Numbered from the stretch's first letter, positions 1-9,396 are shown. The stretch is DNA of 64,000 bases from Lachnospiraceae bacterium KM106-2 (GCA_009731425.1 AP018794.1:62001-126000), one strand, 5' to 3'. Numbers and translations: made by a program. Notes: generated by a model from the sequence alone, not told the origin.

Positions 1-77
1 TATAATGCGTGGAAAAAGAAGAAACTATTTACTTTCCTACAATAAAAACGATGCAAATTTGTATAAATTACAATGAA

Positions 78-106
78 TTGTTTACATAATCTAAAATTAG
101 TAAAAT
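78..106 (+). promoter_or_regulatory. Predicted sigma-A promoter
   Basis: TTGTTT (78-83), a 17-bp spacer and TAAAAT (101-106) lie just ahead of the small membrane protein gene. The -35 is weak (4 of 6) and the -10 good. Seen by eye only. Confidence 0.45.
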
Positions 107-139
107 AGTGGTAAAATAAAAGGAAAAGGGGTGATGTGC

Positions 140-556
140 ATGAGGAAAAAGGGTATCTGCATTGAGTGGGCGATTCTTTATTTAGTTGCAGTGGGACTAT
201 TTTTACCTCTGACCTGGTTTTGCTTTGATGAAGGAATTGCCACACCATACCGAGGAATTGATATCTTGGGAAATGCTCCAGGAGTAGTCTTTTGTATCCT
301 TACTTTTTTAGCAATTTTATTCGGGGTACGACATGCAGTGCTTGCTTTATTTTCTGTTCTATTTGTATGGATCCAAGTGGTGATCTATGTCTATCAGTTT
401 TGTTTTTGGTATGAAACTTATATTATGGAGTTCTCATGGAAGATATCGATCGATACGACAAGAGTGGGATTTTATCTTGCATTTGCGTCAGTACTACTCT
501 ATGCGATCGCATATTCCTGGTCACTTCGAAGAAAGATAAAAGACAACTTATTTTAA
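140..556 (+). CDS. Small multi-pass membrane protein, unknown function
   Basis: The protein has 138 residues with about four hydrophobic segments (near residues 8-25, 45-65, 68-90 and 112-130) and a basic C-terminal tail (RRKIKDN), so it is probably an integral membrane protein with a cytoplasmic C-terminus. In-frame starts exist at 131 (GTG), 134 and 140; 140 is preferred because AAAAGGGG at 124-131 then sits 8 bases upstream. I do not recognise a family. It is followed 67 bases later by an esterase gene, with its own ribosome binding site, so the two may be co-transcribed. No functional claim is made. Confidence 0.6.
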   Translation: MRKKGICIEWAILYLVAVGLFLPLTWFCFDEGIATPYRGIDILGNAPGVVFCILTFLAILFGVRHAVLALFSVLFVWIQVVIYVYQFCFWYETYIMEFSWKISIDTTRVGFYLAFASVLLYAIAYSWSLRRKIKDNLF

Positions 557-623
557 TGAAGATGATCCTGTAGAAATAAGAGAGAAAAAGGGGTATGATT
601 AGATACAAAGGAGCTGATAGCAT

Positions 624-1493
624 ATGCATGCAAAAGTAAAGATGATACGAAATATGTTTGCTAAGAGTGATAAAAAGAGAGACCGTGACTTTACGATACC
701 GGAAGGCGTCAAGCGAATCGATGATATCCGTTATGGAAAAGATGCAAAATGGAATCTTCTTGATGTTTATATGCCTGAAAAGATAGAGGGAGTACATAAA
801 ACGATTATTAGTGTTCATGGAGGTGCATGGGTATATGGTGAGAAGGAAACTTACCAATATTATTGCATGGATTTGGCGAGAAGAGGATTTATTGTAGTGA
901 ATATGAATTATCGCCTGGCACCGGAGAATCCATTTCCTGCTGCATTAGAGGATATTAATAAGACCTTCTGGTGGGTGAATACTCACGGAGAAGAATATCA
1001 GATCGACAAGAAAAATTTGTTCGTGGTAGGAGATTCTGCAGGCGCACAGTTAGCAAGCCAGTACATCACCTTATTAGAAAATCCGGAGTATCAGAAGGTA
1101 TTGAAACTAAAGCCACCAGCATTGAACGTAAAAGGGGTTGCCCTAAATTGTGGTGTCTATGATATGAAGTCTTATTATGTAAATGAGAAAGATGATATTC
1201 TAAAGGAATATTTTAAAAAGGATGTTTCAGAAGATAAGATCGATGTTATGAAATATATGAATGAGAAGTTTCCTCCTGCTTATATTATGACAGCTCATGG
1301 AGATTTCTTAAAAGAACATGCAGACCCATTGTATGAAAAATTAAGATCGCTTGGAGTAAATTGTACATATCGAATGTATGGGGAAGAGGAGAACCAAGAG
1401 ATCGGTCATGTATTCCATCTTAATATCGCACTAAAAGAAGCAAAAGAGTGTAATGATGAGGAATGTCGATTCTTTGATCAACAGATACAATAA
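624..1493 (+). CDS. Alpha/beta hydrolase (HSL-type esterase/lipase)
   Basis: 289 residues. The oxyanion-hole motif VHGGAWVYG (about residues 54-62) and the nucleophile elbow GDSAG (about 137-141) are the signatures of the hormone-sensitive-lipase branch of the alpha/beta hydrolase fold. The acid is probably the Asp in AHGDFL (about 226) and the base the His in IGHVFH (about 262). Such enzymes hydrolyse short-chain esters in the cytoplasm; there is no signal peptide. AAAGGAG at 607-613 supports the ATG at 624. A bidirectional terminator follows, separating it from the convergent aspA. The natural substrate cannot be told from sequence. Confidence 0.9.
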   Translation: MHAKVKMIRNMFAKSDKKRDRDFTIPEGVKRIDDIRYGKDAKWNLLDVYMPEKIEGVHKTIISVHGGAWVYGEKETYQYYCMDLARRGFIVVNMNYRLAPENPFPAALEDINKTFWWVNTHGEEYQIDKKNLFVVGDSAGAQLASQYITLLENPEYQKVLKLKPPALNVKGVALNCGVYDMKSYYVNEKDDILKEYFKKDVSEDKIDVMKYMNEKFPPAYIMTAHGDFLKEHADPLYEKLRSLGVNCTYRMYGEEENQEIGHVFHLNIALKEAKECNDEECRFFDQQIQ

Positions 1494-1495
1494 AT

Positions 1496-1537
1496 AAAAA
1501 GGTGTGGTTCACATAAGAAGTGGACCACACCTTTTTT
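1496..1537. terminator. Bidirectional rho-independent terminator
   Basis: An A5 run, the arms GGTGTGGT (1501-1508) and ACCACACC (1524-1531), and a T6 run form a hairpin that can stop transcripts from both convergent genes (esterase and aspA). Confidence 0.85.
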
Positions 1538-1549
1538 ACAGGAAAGACA

Positions 1550-2938
1550 TTAGCAAGCGGCTTTTGTCATACGGGCTGGGTCTAAAATAAGATTGAGATC
1601 TTGTTGGGTCAGATCAGTTTCAGACAGAACAAGCTCTTTTAAAGGAATCTGATGATGTAACGAATACTTTGCTAATTCAGCAGCACGTTTATATCCGATA
1701 TAAGGACACAGAGCGGTGGAGATACCAACGCTTGCCTCTAGCAGTTCTTTACAACGATCTTCATTTGCAGTAATGTCAACAATACAGTTGTCGATGAGTG
1801 TTGTTACTGCATGGGTAAGGGTATCAAGTGATTCAAATAGTTTATAGAAGAGAACGGGTTCAAAGGCATTTAGTTCTAACTGCCCTGCTTCTGCAGCCAT
1901 TGTAATTGTTGTATCATTCCCTATGATATGAAAAGCAACCTGTGATACTACTTCTGGAATAACTGGATTGATCTTACCCGGCATGATGGAAGAACCATTT
2001 TGTTTAGCGGGAAGATTGATCTCTCCGATCCCTGTTTTAGGACCACTCGATAATAATCGTAGATCATTTGACATCTTTGATAAGGTGATAGCAGCACTCT
2101 TTAGTGAGGAAGATACTTCTACGAAGCAATCTAGATTTTGCGTGGCATCAAAGAGATCATCGGCCTGACGACAGTCAAAATGAGTGAATTGATTTAAGTT
2201 AGGCACGATATTCTGAAGATAGTAAGGATCAACATTGATGGCGGAGCCAATTGCTGTAGCACCCATATTTAGCGTCTTCATCTCATTGGAGATAGAAATG
2301 AGACGTTTTTTACATCGATTAATCGCAGAAGCGTAAGCGTGAAATGATTGACCTAATCTCATAGGGACAGCATCTTGAAGCTGGGTTCGGCCCATCTTTA
2401 GAATAGAATCAAATTCGTTTGCTTTCTGTAATAAAGCATCTTGCAGTCGTCCTAGTTCTTGGATCGATCCTGGTAATAAAGAGAGAACGGTTAGTTTTCC
2501 GGCAGTAGGGATTACATCATTAGTGGATTGTGACATATTGACGTGATCGTTGGGATGAACAAGAGAATAATCTCCCTTTGTTCCGCCAAGAAGCTCGATG
2601 GCACGGTTAGCGATCACTTCATTTGCATTCATATTAGCTGAAGTACCAGCTCCTCCTTGAATACTGTCGACGATAAAAGAGTCATGAAGTTGTCCCAATA
2701 GAAGATCATCACATGCATCTTGGATTGCTTTACCGATTTTTTCAGGGAGTTTTCCTGACTGAACATTGGTAATAGCAGCTGCTTTCTTAATGAGTGCAAG
2801 AGAATAAATAAATTGGGGATGAAGAGGGTGACCTGTAATAGGAAAGTTATTTTTTGCACGAAAGCTTTGAACACCGTAGTAGGCATCTGCAGGAATTGCC
2901 AGGCTTCCGATAGAATCTGTTTCAATACGTGTCTTCAT
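1550..2938 (-). CDS. aspA: Aspartate ammonia-lyase
   Basis: 462 residues, the usual length. It catalyses reversible deamination of L-aspartate to fumarate and ammonia. The fumarase/aspartase superfamily signature GSSIMPGKINP (about residues 315-325) is intact, and the N-terminus (ETDSIGSLAIPADAYYGVQS) is of the AspA rather than the class II fumarase type. The flexible loop also holds the catalytic serine. It is a single gene: the 5' end faces the divergent helicase operon and the 3' end meets a shared terminator. GTGAGGAT lies ahead of the ATG at 2938. In an anaerobe this feeds fumarate to succinate formation or nitrogen release. A class II fumarase is the main alternative, less likely. Confidence 0.92.
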   Translation of the reverse strand: MKTRIETDSIGSLAIPADAYYGVQSFRAKNNFPITGHPLHPQFIYSLALIKKAAAITNVQSGKLPEKIGKAIQDACDDLLLGQLHDSFIVDSIQGGAGTSANMNANEVIANRAIELLGGTKGDYSLVHPNDHVNMSQSTNDVIPTAGKLTVLSLLPGSIQELGRLQDALLQKANEFDSILKMGRTQLQDAVPMRLGQSFHAYASAINRCKKRLISISNEMKTLNMGATAIGSAINVDPYYLQNIVPNLNQFTHFDCRQADDLFDATQNLDCFVEVSSSLKSAAITLSKMSNDLRLLSSGPKTGIGEINLPAKQNGSSIMPGKINPVIPEVVSQVAFHIIGNDTTITMAAEAGQLELNAFEPVLFYKLFESLDTLTHAVTTLIDNCIVDITANEDRCKELLEASVGISTALCPYIGYKRAAELAKYSLHHQIPLKELVLSETDLTQQDLNLILDPARMTKAAC

Positions 2939-3169
2939 AATGATATCCTCACTTTTCTTTGGTTAATTTCTTTCTGATCTAAATTATGAAAGAAAGAGTA
3001 ACATGTCAATTGAAAAAAGTAAATAGATTAAGGCAAACACCAGTAATATATAAAAACAGCCTATGATTTACTTAAGAAAATTAAGTATAAGCTCAAAAAA
3101 CTTTACAGATAGAGATTGAGTCTTGACTTGGAGTAAACTCTAAGGAGTATCCTGTAATAAAGAGAAGTA

Positions 3170-3178
3170 TGATATAAT
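3170..3178 (+). promoter_or_regulatory. Extended -10 promoter for the helicase genes
   Basis: TGATATAAT at 3170-3178 is a perfect -10 with an upstream TG. No good -35 is seen at the right distance, which fits an extended -10 promoter. It lies 34 bases before the chosen start at 3213. Confidence 0.5.
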
Positions 3179-3212
3179 AGTTATGCTATCAAATATAATG
3201 AGGAGCGTAATC

Positions 3213-5876
3213 ATGGAAATTAAAGATTTGATCATATATGAGAAAACATTAGAAAGTAGAAATGCGGAATATGCCCCTTTTCCGAAGGAGTTATCAAAGG
3301 AGATTCAAACGTACTTAGAAGGTCGGGGGATAGAACAGTTATATTGTCATCAGGCCGAGATGTTCGACTTAGCAATGGAAAGGAAAAATATTGTTATCAC
3401 GACATCAACAGCAAGTGGTAAGACCTTAAGCTTCCTACTTCCAGTATTGCAGGATATCTTACAGAATCCAACTACAAGAGCTATTTTTCTATATCCAACA
3501 AAAGCGCTTGCAAGTGATCAGTATCGTGCGATTCAGCCATATCTCGATTACTTTGGAGAAAATCGAATTTCAGCCGGAGTCTATGATGGAGATACTCCAG
3601 TTAGTGAGAGAAGCCGTATTAGAAAGAGTGCCAACATTATTCTGACGAATCCAGAAATGTTAAATGGAGCTTTCTTGCCAAATCACAACAAGTATGGATT
3701 TGATTTTATCTTTTCAAATCTAAAGTATGTGGTAGTGGATGAACTTCATACGTACCGTGGGGCCTTCGGTTCCCACCTTGCCAATGTATTCCGCAGATTA
3801 GGAAGAGTATGTCGTTATTATCAGTCAGTACCTCAATTCTTATGTAGTTCTGCAACGATCGCAAATCCTGTGGAGTTAGCAGAGGGCGTATGCGGAGCTG
3901 AATTTGTACAAGTAAGTAAAGATGGTTCTCCGGCTGCCTTAAGAAATTATTGTTTACTTCAGCCTCCTAAGGTGACGGGAAAAGACAGAAAGTATTATGG
4001 GCAGATCCAGTCCACTTCTGTAGCAGCAGAATTGATTCCTAAATTAGTGGAGGAGGGAACTAGTTTTATTGCCTTTGCTGGATCAAGAAGAAATGTGGAA
4101 GTTGTATTAAAGGAGGCCAGAGATAAGCTGGAGACAGAAAGCTTCTTTGGCAAGGATGATGTGGATAAAATCTCTGGATATCGTGGTGGCTATACACCGA
4201 TGGAGAGAAAAGAGATTGAAAATAAAATGATCACGGGAGCATTAAGAGGGTTAGTATCTACCAATGCCTTAGAACTAGGGATTGATATCGGAAAGATTGA
4301 TGCAACGGTACTTGTAGGGTATCCTGGCACGAGAGCATCCTTCTGGCAGCAGACCGGAAGAGCAGGTCGAAGCGGTAAGAGCTGTACGAATTATCTGATT
4401 TTAAATAATCTTCCATTTGATCAATATATTGCAATTAATCCAAACTGGCTGTTTGATAGTAGCAGTGAAAATGCAGTAATCGACAAAAACAATCTGCTCA
4501 TTGAACTGGCCCATATTCGTGCAGCAGCAGCGGAGATCCCTTTGACATTAGATGATATTGCGATCTTTCCAGATATGGGTGAGACGATACCGGTTTTGAT
4601 CAAAGTAAAAGAAGTTACAAGTCAGGGAGGCAAATTTGTATGGAATGGCAATGGATTCCCAGCGGGAGATTATAGCCTTCGTAATATTGATAAATTACGC
4701 TATAAGTTAATTGATAGGGAGCGTCAGGTCGAGATCACCGAAATGGATGAGATGCAGGCATTCCGTGAATTACATGATGGAGCAATCTATATGCATGATG
4801 GAATGCAGTATCAAGTGGTTAAACTGGATGTGGAGAGTCGTACTGCTTACGCCATCCCATTTAAGGGCAATTACTATACCATGCCAGGCGGAACGACAAA
4901 CATCCGTATCATTCATGCACAAAAGGAAGCCGGTTATCATCGACTTAAACTGGCATTTGGTGATGTTAATGTAGATGATATTGTATTTATGTATAAGAAG
5001 TTACAATTTCATAATCATCAGAATTTAGGATTTGAACAGCTTGAGAAGCCACTATCCAAAGATTATGATACCGAGAGTACTTGGTTTAAAGTACCCCAGA
5101 ATATCGTGAAAGTGTATCGCAGTTTATTACAAGAAGGGCCAAGCGGTCAGATCGTTCGTAATAATCATTTTGATGGCTTGTGTCATGCTATTAAAAATGC
5201 AACGATGATGGTGACCATGACAGAGAAAGAAGACATTGGTGTTACCATGTCTGCGAATGTACTAGAGATTAGTGACAATGTGGTAGAAGATGTATTCCTA
5301 TTTATCTATGATAAATATATTGGTGGATTGGGATATTCAGAAAAGGCATATGATCTGATCCCTAAGATCATCGAAAGTGCCATTGAACTAGTCAGTGGAT
5401 GTACTTGCGAACATGGATGTGCGGCCTGCATTGGTGATTACACGCTGGATAAGAAAATGGTATTATGGGGACTAAAGAATTTACTAGAAGAAGTAGAAGC
5501 GCCGAAAGATATTAAAATGGTGGAATATGCACCAAGAGTATTTTTAAAGAAAGAATTTCAATTTCAAGAACTTCCAGCACGATGGAAGGAGTTTTGCTCT
5601 TACCTACAAGAAAGTGGAGAAAAGCTGTCCCAGTTCTTAAGTGCGGTGAACAAGGTTGAGGTTATAAATAATACGATCACACTGATATTAGATAATCCAT
5701 TTTATAAGGAATGGGTAATGGAAGAGGATAATAGAAAGAGTATCATTAACATTATTCGTTTTTATACAGAAGCACCAGCAGTCATTCGTCTCGATGTTAG
5801 TTTAGAGAATTTATCCGAAGAGCGCAGAGAGATCCGTGATAAGTTGCAAAGAAGATATGAGAATTTAAAGGAGTAG
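3213..5876 (+). CDS. DEAD/DEAH-box helicase with DUF1998 domain (MrfA/YprA-like)
   Basis: 887 residues from the ATG at 3213, chosen because AGGAG (3201-3205) sits 7 bases upstream; an upstream in-frame ATG at 3183 has no ribosome binding site. Superfamily 2 helicase motifs run in order: Q-motif region, Walker A TTSTASGKT (about 60-68), DELH motif II (VVDELHTYRG), SSAT motif III, TNALELGIDIG and the QQTGRAGRSG motif VI. The C-terminal DUF1998 region carries the four-cysteine cluster CTCEHGCAAC. B. subtilis MrfA of this family is a 3'-5' DNA helicase that works with the exonuclease MrfB in mitomycin-C repair. Here no mrfB is adjacent; the next gene is a UvrD-like helicase 3 bases downstream, so the two are coupled. 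Confidence 0.9.
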   Translation: MEIKDLIIYEKTLESRNAEYAPFPKELSKEIQTYLEGRGIEQLYCHQAEMFDLAMERKNIVITTSTASGKTLSFLLPVLQDILQNPTTRAIFLYPTKALASDQYRAIQPYLDYFGENRISAGVYDGDTPVSERSRIRKSANIILTNPEMLNGAFLPNHNKYGFDFIFSNLKYVVVDELHTYRGAFGSHLANVFRRLGRVCRYYQSVPQFLCSSATIANPVELAEGVCGAEFVQVSKDGSPAALRNYCLLQPPKVTGKDRKYYGQIQSTSVAAELIPKLVEEGTSFIAFAGSRRNVEVVLKEARDKLETESFFGKDDVDKISGYRGGYTPMERKEIENKMITGALRGLVSTNALELGIDIGKIDATVLVGYPGTRASFWQQTGRAGRSGKSCTNYLILNNLPFDQYIAINPNWLFDSSSENAVIDKNNLLIELAHIRAAAAEIPLTLDDIAIFPDMGETIPVLIKVKEVTSQGGKFVWNGNGFPAGDYSLRNIDKLRYKLIDRERQVEITEMDEMQAFRELHDGAIYMHDGMQYQVVKLDVESRTAYAIPFKGNYYTMPGGTTNIRIIHAQKEAGYHRLKLAFGDVNVDDIVFMYKKLQFHNHQNLGFEQLEKPLSKDYDTESTWFKVPQNIVKVYRSLLQEGPSGQIVRNNHFDGLCHAIKNATMMVTMTEKEDIGVTMSANVLEISDNVVEDVFLFIYDKYIGGLGYSEKAYDLIPKIIESAIELVSGCTCEHGCAACIGDYTLDKKMVLWGLKNLLEEVEAPKDIKMVEYAPRVFLKKEFQFQELPARWKEFCSYLQESGEKLSQFLSAVNKVEVINNTITLILDNPFYKEWVMEEDNRKSIINIIRFYTEAPAVIRLDVSLENLSEERREIRDKLQRRYENLKE

Positions 5877-5879
5877 GCC

Positions 5880-7787
5880 ATGAACTATGAGCAGTATCTA
5901 GAACGGCTAAATGAATATCAGAAGATGGCGGTTTACGATGATAGTAAGGCTTGCCTTGTAAATGCCAATGTGGGAAGTGGTAAGACTACCGTTTTAATAT
6001 CGAAGATCATCTATCTTCATTATGCGAAGGGAGTTCCTTATGAAAGCATGGCGGTGCTTACCTTTACCAATAAAGCGGCGGATGAGATCAAAGAACGTCT
6101 GCAGGCGATTGATGATAGTGTATCGAGTGAACAGTTAAATAACTTTGGAACCTTTCATAGTGTGGCACTTTCAATTCTTAAGAATTGTTTGGCGATTGAA
6201 TCAAAAGGATTCACAAAGGATTTTCTTGTTGTTGAACCAGAAGAAGAGATCGATCTTGCCATGCAGCTGATTGAAGAAAATAAGCTGGTGATTAAATACA
6301 AGAACCGATTAAAAAAGCGGTTAGAGCAAGCCAGAATGATCCAAGATGAGGAGCGAAAGATCTCCAGGTATCAGGATGATATCTTTACGTTAGTAACCTT
6401 ACTTAAGGAAGAGAAGATCAAGCAGGATAAGATGTCTTTTACCGATTTGATCGAGTATGCCAATGAATTATTGCAGCGATCCGATCAAAAACCAGACTGG
6501 ATCATCGTAGATGAAGTTCAGGACTGTGATTCGCTTCAATTATCGTTTCTGCAGCAATTAAGGAAAGAAGAGACTTCTCTGTTTGCAGTGGGGGACCCTA
6601 ATCAGGTCATTTATAGTTGGCGCGGGAGTGAGTGTAATGTCTTTTATCGCCTCAAGGAAACTTATCAGGCGAAGGTGTTATCCCTTCCAATCAATTATCG
6701 ATCTAGTACTACCATTTTAGAAGCAGCAAAGTGCTTTTTACAAAATGGAGGAAAGCTCTCAGGGATTCGAGATCAGGGAAGCAGGATCGTGGTTAACAAA
6801 CAGTATAATTCCTTTAATGAGGCATGTTATCTAGCGGAAAAGATTAAACGGCTTCACGACGAGGGAACCGCTTATGGCGATATTGCTATTTTCTATCGTT
6901 TGCAAAGTCAGTCAAAGTCATTTGAAGATGTCTTTGCAAAAGAAGGAATTCCTTATGAAGTTTCTATTAAGAAGACGATAAAGGATATTCCTGTTCTTAA
7001 CTGGCTTATATTTGTAATGCGTTACTCAGCCAATCCTGGTGATCAGTTAGCAGCAGTCCACGCATTATCAAATAAAGAATATGGAGAACGACTAACGGTC
7101 AAAAAGGCAAGAGCGACCATAAAGGAGAATCAGATGTTTCTATCTCCTTTATTAGATAGAATGTCAGGATTAAACCAGTTTTGTGGAAAGGAACAGAAAG
7201 TATCGGCAGAGAAGCTATATGAATATTTTGAATTTGATTCTTTCATCCGTCCAACCTCTGCGACCTATCAGGATGACAAAGAGAGTATCTTAAGACTACT
7301 CACTATTATTGGTAACGAAACTGAGGGAAGACCATTTATGGAAGGATTAAAAGAATTCCTAAATACATCTGCATTATATGGACTGCCGGTTGTAGATAGG
7401 ATGGTGTCACAGCAGAAAGATGCAGTTAAACTGATGACCTTACATGCATCGAAAGGTTTGGAGTTTTCCTATGTATTTATTACAGGGGTTAATTATGGAT
7501 TAATTCCATTGCAGGCGAAAAGTTTTGAAGATGAAGAAGAGGAACGAAGATTATTTTTTGTTGGGATAACAAGGGCAAAGGATTATTTGGAACTCTCTTA
7601 TTATACCAATCCTGATTTCCCAAGAACAATGCCAGGAGAGAGCCGCTTCCTTTCTATGATTCCACCACATTTATTGAGTCGTGATGGAGAGGAATTAGAG
7701 GAAGTAAATCTTCATGATCTAAAAAAACAGATACAGAAAGTGAAAGAGGCTGCAAGGAAAGATGAAATACAAGAAGAAGCGGTATAG
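5880..7787 (+). CDS. UvrD/PcrA-like superfamily 1 DNA helicase, C-terminally truncated by UAG
   Basis: 635 residues up to an in-frame TAG. SF1A motifs are intact: Walker A NANVGSGKTT (about 29-38), TFTNKAADE (Ia), VDEVQDCDSLQ (II), GDPNQVIYSWRG (III), LHASKGLEF (V) and FFVGITRAKD (VI). It is shorter than PcrA/UvrD (about 720-740 residues). Reading through the TAG in the same frame gives 53 more codons that look like the PcrA C-terminal Tudor-like domain (see the next entry), so the gene probably once ended at 7949, overlapping the next start as ATGA. Start at 5880 is 3 bases after the MrfA-like stop. Role: DNA unwinding in repair or at transcription complexes. The motor domains should work without the tail. 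Confidence 0.88.
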   Translation: MNYEQYLERLNEYQKMAVYDDSKACLVNANVGSGKTTVLISKIIYLHYAKGVPYESMAVLTFTNKAADEIKERLQAIDDSVSSEQLNNFGTFHSVALSILKNCLAIESKGFTKDFLVVEPEEEIDLAMQLIEENKLVIKYKNRLKKRLEQARMIQDEERKISRYQDDIFTLVTLLKEEKIKQDKMSFTDLIEYANELLQRSDQKPDWIIVDEVQDCDSLQLSFLQQLRKEETSLFAVGDPNQVIYSWRGSECNVFYRLKETYQAKVLSLPINYRSSTTILEAAKCFLQNGGKLSGIRDQGSRIVVNKQYNSFNEACYLAEKIKRLHDEGTAYGDIAIFYRLQSQSKSFEDVFAKEGIPYEVSIKKTIKDIPVLNWLIFVMRYSANPGDQLAAVHALSNKEYGERLTVKKARATIKENQMFLSPLLDRMSGLNQFCGKEQKVSAEKLYEYFEFDSFIRPTSATYQDDKESILRLLTIIGNETEGRPFMEGLKEFLNTSALYGLPVVDRMVSQQKDAVKLMTLHASKGLEFSYVFITGVNYGLIPLQAKSFEDEEEERRLFFVGITRAKDYLELSYYTNPDFPRTMPGESRFLSMIPPHLLSRDGEELEEVNLHDLKKQIQKVKEAARKDEIQEEAV

Positions 7788-7949
7788 GAAGAAGTAAAGG
7801 AAGAGGAAACAAGAAAACGGGTAAAGCATGCAAAATACGGCATTGGAGTTGTTAGAAGTGAAGACGATGCCATGATAGAAGTAGAATTCGAAGGCTATGG
7901 CGTAAAAGAATTCGTAAAAGCATTTACCGTATTGGAGGAGATTATATGA
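7788..7949 (+). other. Detached PcrA-type Tudor-like tail in frame after a UAG codon
   Basis: The frame of the helicase continues after TAG 7785-7787 for 53 codons to TGA 7947-7949. The translation contains VKHAKYGIGVV, then IEVEFEGYGVKEFVKAF and a final LEEII, matching the layout of the C-terminal Tudor-like domain of PcrA/UvrD/Rep (V-x-H-x2-F/Y-G-x-G-x-V, then V-x-F-x3-G-x-K). That domain binds RNA polymerase in PcrA. No start codon with a ribosome binding site precedes the domain, so it can only be made by stop-codon read-through, or it is a remnant after a nonsense mutation or a sequencing error. Confidence 0.75.
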
Positions 7950-8341
7950 CAATAGCACAAGTAAGTGAACAGAGTGGTTTAACACCAGATACATTACGAT
8001 ATTATGAGAGGATTGGATTAATTCCGCCGGTTGGGCGTACCCAGGGTGGCATCCGTAATTACCAGGAAGAGGATATTGGATGGATCGAATTTATTAAATG
8101 TATGAGATCAGCAGGTGTCGGAGTGGAAGCTCTTAACGAGTATATGGAGTTATTCCGTCAAGGACCAGAGACGAGTCAGGCAAGAAAGAAACTTCTTCTT
8201 CACGAAAGAGAGAAATTAGTAAATCGGATCGATGAGATGCAGCAGACTTTAGAACGAATGAATCATAAGATTGCCACGTATGAAGAAAAGGATAAAGAAA
8301 AGTGTGAAGACATCTTAGTGAAAAGCGAGGAGAACAAATGA
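7946..8341 (+). CDS. MerR-family transcriptional regulator
   Basis: 131 residues. The N-terminal winged helix reads TIAQVSEQSGLTPDTLRYYE followed by RIGLIPP, the standard MerR signature, and a coiled-coil dimerisation helix covers about residues 75-115. The C-terminus has only one Cys (EKCEDIL), so a mercury-type metal site is unlikely; the layout resembles the NmlR/AdhR or YyaN-type aldehyde or stress sensors. GGAGGAG (7934-7940) lies 5 bases ahead of the ATG. The start overlaps the TGA of the helicase read-through frame (ATGA), and its own stop overlaps the next gene by four bases, so it is in one operon with the oxidoreductase. Confidence 0.9.
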   Translation: MTIAQVSEQSGLTPDTLRYYERIGLIPPVGRTQGGIRNYQEEDIGWIEFIKCMRSAGVGVEALNEYMELFRQGPETSQARKKLLLHEREKLVNRIDEMQQTLERMNHKIATYEEKDKEKCEDILVKSEENK

Positions 8342-9303
8342 AAATAGCCATAATAGGAACAAGTAAGATTACAGAGCGTTTCTTAGAAGTGGTAAGAAAA
8401 GTCCCTGATCTCGAGCCGGTTGCGGTAGTAAGTAGAAAAAGAGAAACAGGAGAAGCCTATGCCAACAAGCATGGACTTAAGAAAGTAGTTACTAGCATAG
8501 AAGAATTAACGAAAGAAGATACCATCGATGCAGTCTATATTGCCAGTCCAAATTGTTGTCATGCTTCGCAGGCAATTCAGTTATTAAATTCGAAGAAGCA
8601 TGTACTTTGTGAGAAACCGATCGCATCCTCTTATGAGGAAGTACAAGCAATGGTGGATGCAGCAAGAGAGAATCAGGTCGTATTATTAGAGGCAATGCGA
8701 AGTGTCTTTGATCCTGGATTTGACAAGATAGAGGAGTTGCTTCCTAAGTTAGGAAAGATTCGAAGAATTCATTTCACATTTGGTAAGATCTCATCTCGTT
8801 ATGATAATTTTAAAAAGGGTATCATCGAAAATGCTTTTAATCCCGCCCTATCGAATGCAGCCGTAATGGATATCGGAGTATATTGTATCCATCCATTGGT
8901 ACGTCTCTTTGGAAGACCAGCAAGAATCAGCGCGCAGAGTGTTTTTTTAGAGAATGGGATGGAAGGTGCCGGTACAGCAATTCTTAATTATGGAGATATG
9001 ATTGGAGAAGTTCAGTATTCCAAAATAACAGATGAGTATGGAATGAGTCAGATACAAGGAGAAGAGGCTACCATGTTGATCGATTCGATCTCTGATACGA
9101 GAACGATAGAAGTGATTCATCGAAATGGAGTAAAAGAGACTTATTTGATTGAGAAAGAGAAGAATAACATGTATTATGAGGTTGCTACATTCGTAAAATT
9201 GATTGAAAAGCAACAGGTAGAACATAGTTTTCTTAGAAGTTCCCTTGATGAAATGGCTGTAATGGATGAGATTCGTAAGCAGGCTGGGATTCATTTTGAA
9301 TAA
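8338..9303 (+). CDS. Gfo/Idh/MocA-family NAD(P)-dependent oxidoreductase
   Basis: 321 residues. The N-terminal Rossmann fold (IAIIGTSKITERF) and the EKP motif (HVLCEKPIAS, about residues 87-96) identify the family; the C-terminal domain is the alpha/beta substrate-binding domain with HPLVRLFG near residue 183. Members oxidise or reduce sugars, inositols or related alcohols; the substrate cannot be read here. GAGGAG lies ahead of the ATG at 8338, which overlaps the MerR stop (ATGA), so the MerR protein probably controls it. A strong terminator follows at 9360. Confidence 0.9.
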   Translation: MKIAIIGTSKITERFLEVVRKVPDLEPVAVVSRKRETGEAYANKHGLKKVVTSIEELTKEDTIDAVYIASPNCCHASQAIQLLNSKKHVLCEKPIASSYEEVQAMVDAARENQVVLLEAMRSVFDPGFDKIEELLPKLGKIRRIHFTFGKISSRYDNFKKGIIENAFNPALSNAAVMDIGVYCIHPLVRLFGRPARISAQSVFLENGMEGAGTAILNYGDMIGEVQYSKITDEYGMSQIQGEEATMLIDSISDTRTIEVIHRNGVKETYLIEKEKNNMYYEVATFVKLIEKQQVEHSFLRSSLDEMAVMDEIRKQAGIHFE

Positions 9304-9359
9304 AGAAGAGGGAAGACAATTACTTTCATCCAAGGCTGACGACTTTGTCAACAGCCTCA

Positions 9360-9396
9360 GTCATTGTTGAGAAGAATTCTCAACAATGACTTTTTT
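9360..9396 (+). terminator. Rho-independent terminator
   Basis: 13-bp perfect stem (GTCATTGTTGAGA, 9360-9372, with TCTCAACAATGAC, 9378-9390) followed by T6. It ends the MerR-oxidoreductase operon. Confidence 0.92.

Noticed and set aside
7785..7787. Pyrrolysine coded by UAG in the helicase.
   Set aside because: No pyl genes or PYLIS-like element are in the window, and a mutation or error is the simpler reading; kept only as an option.
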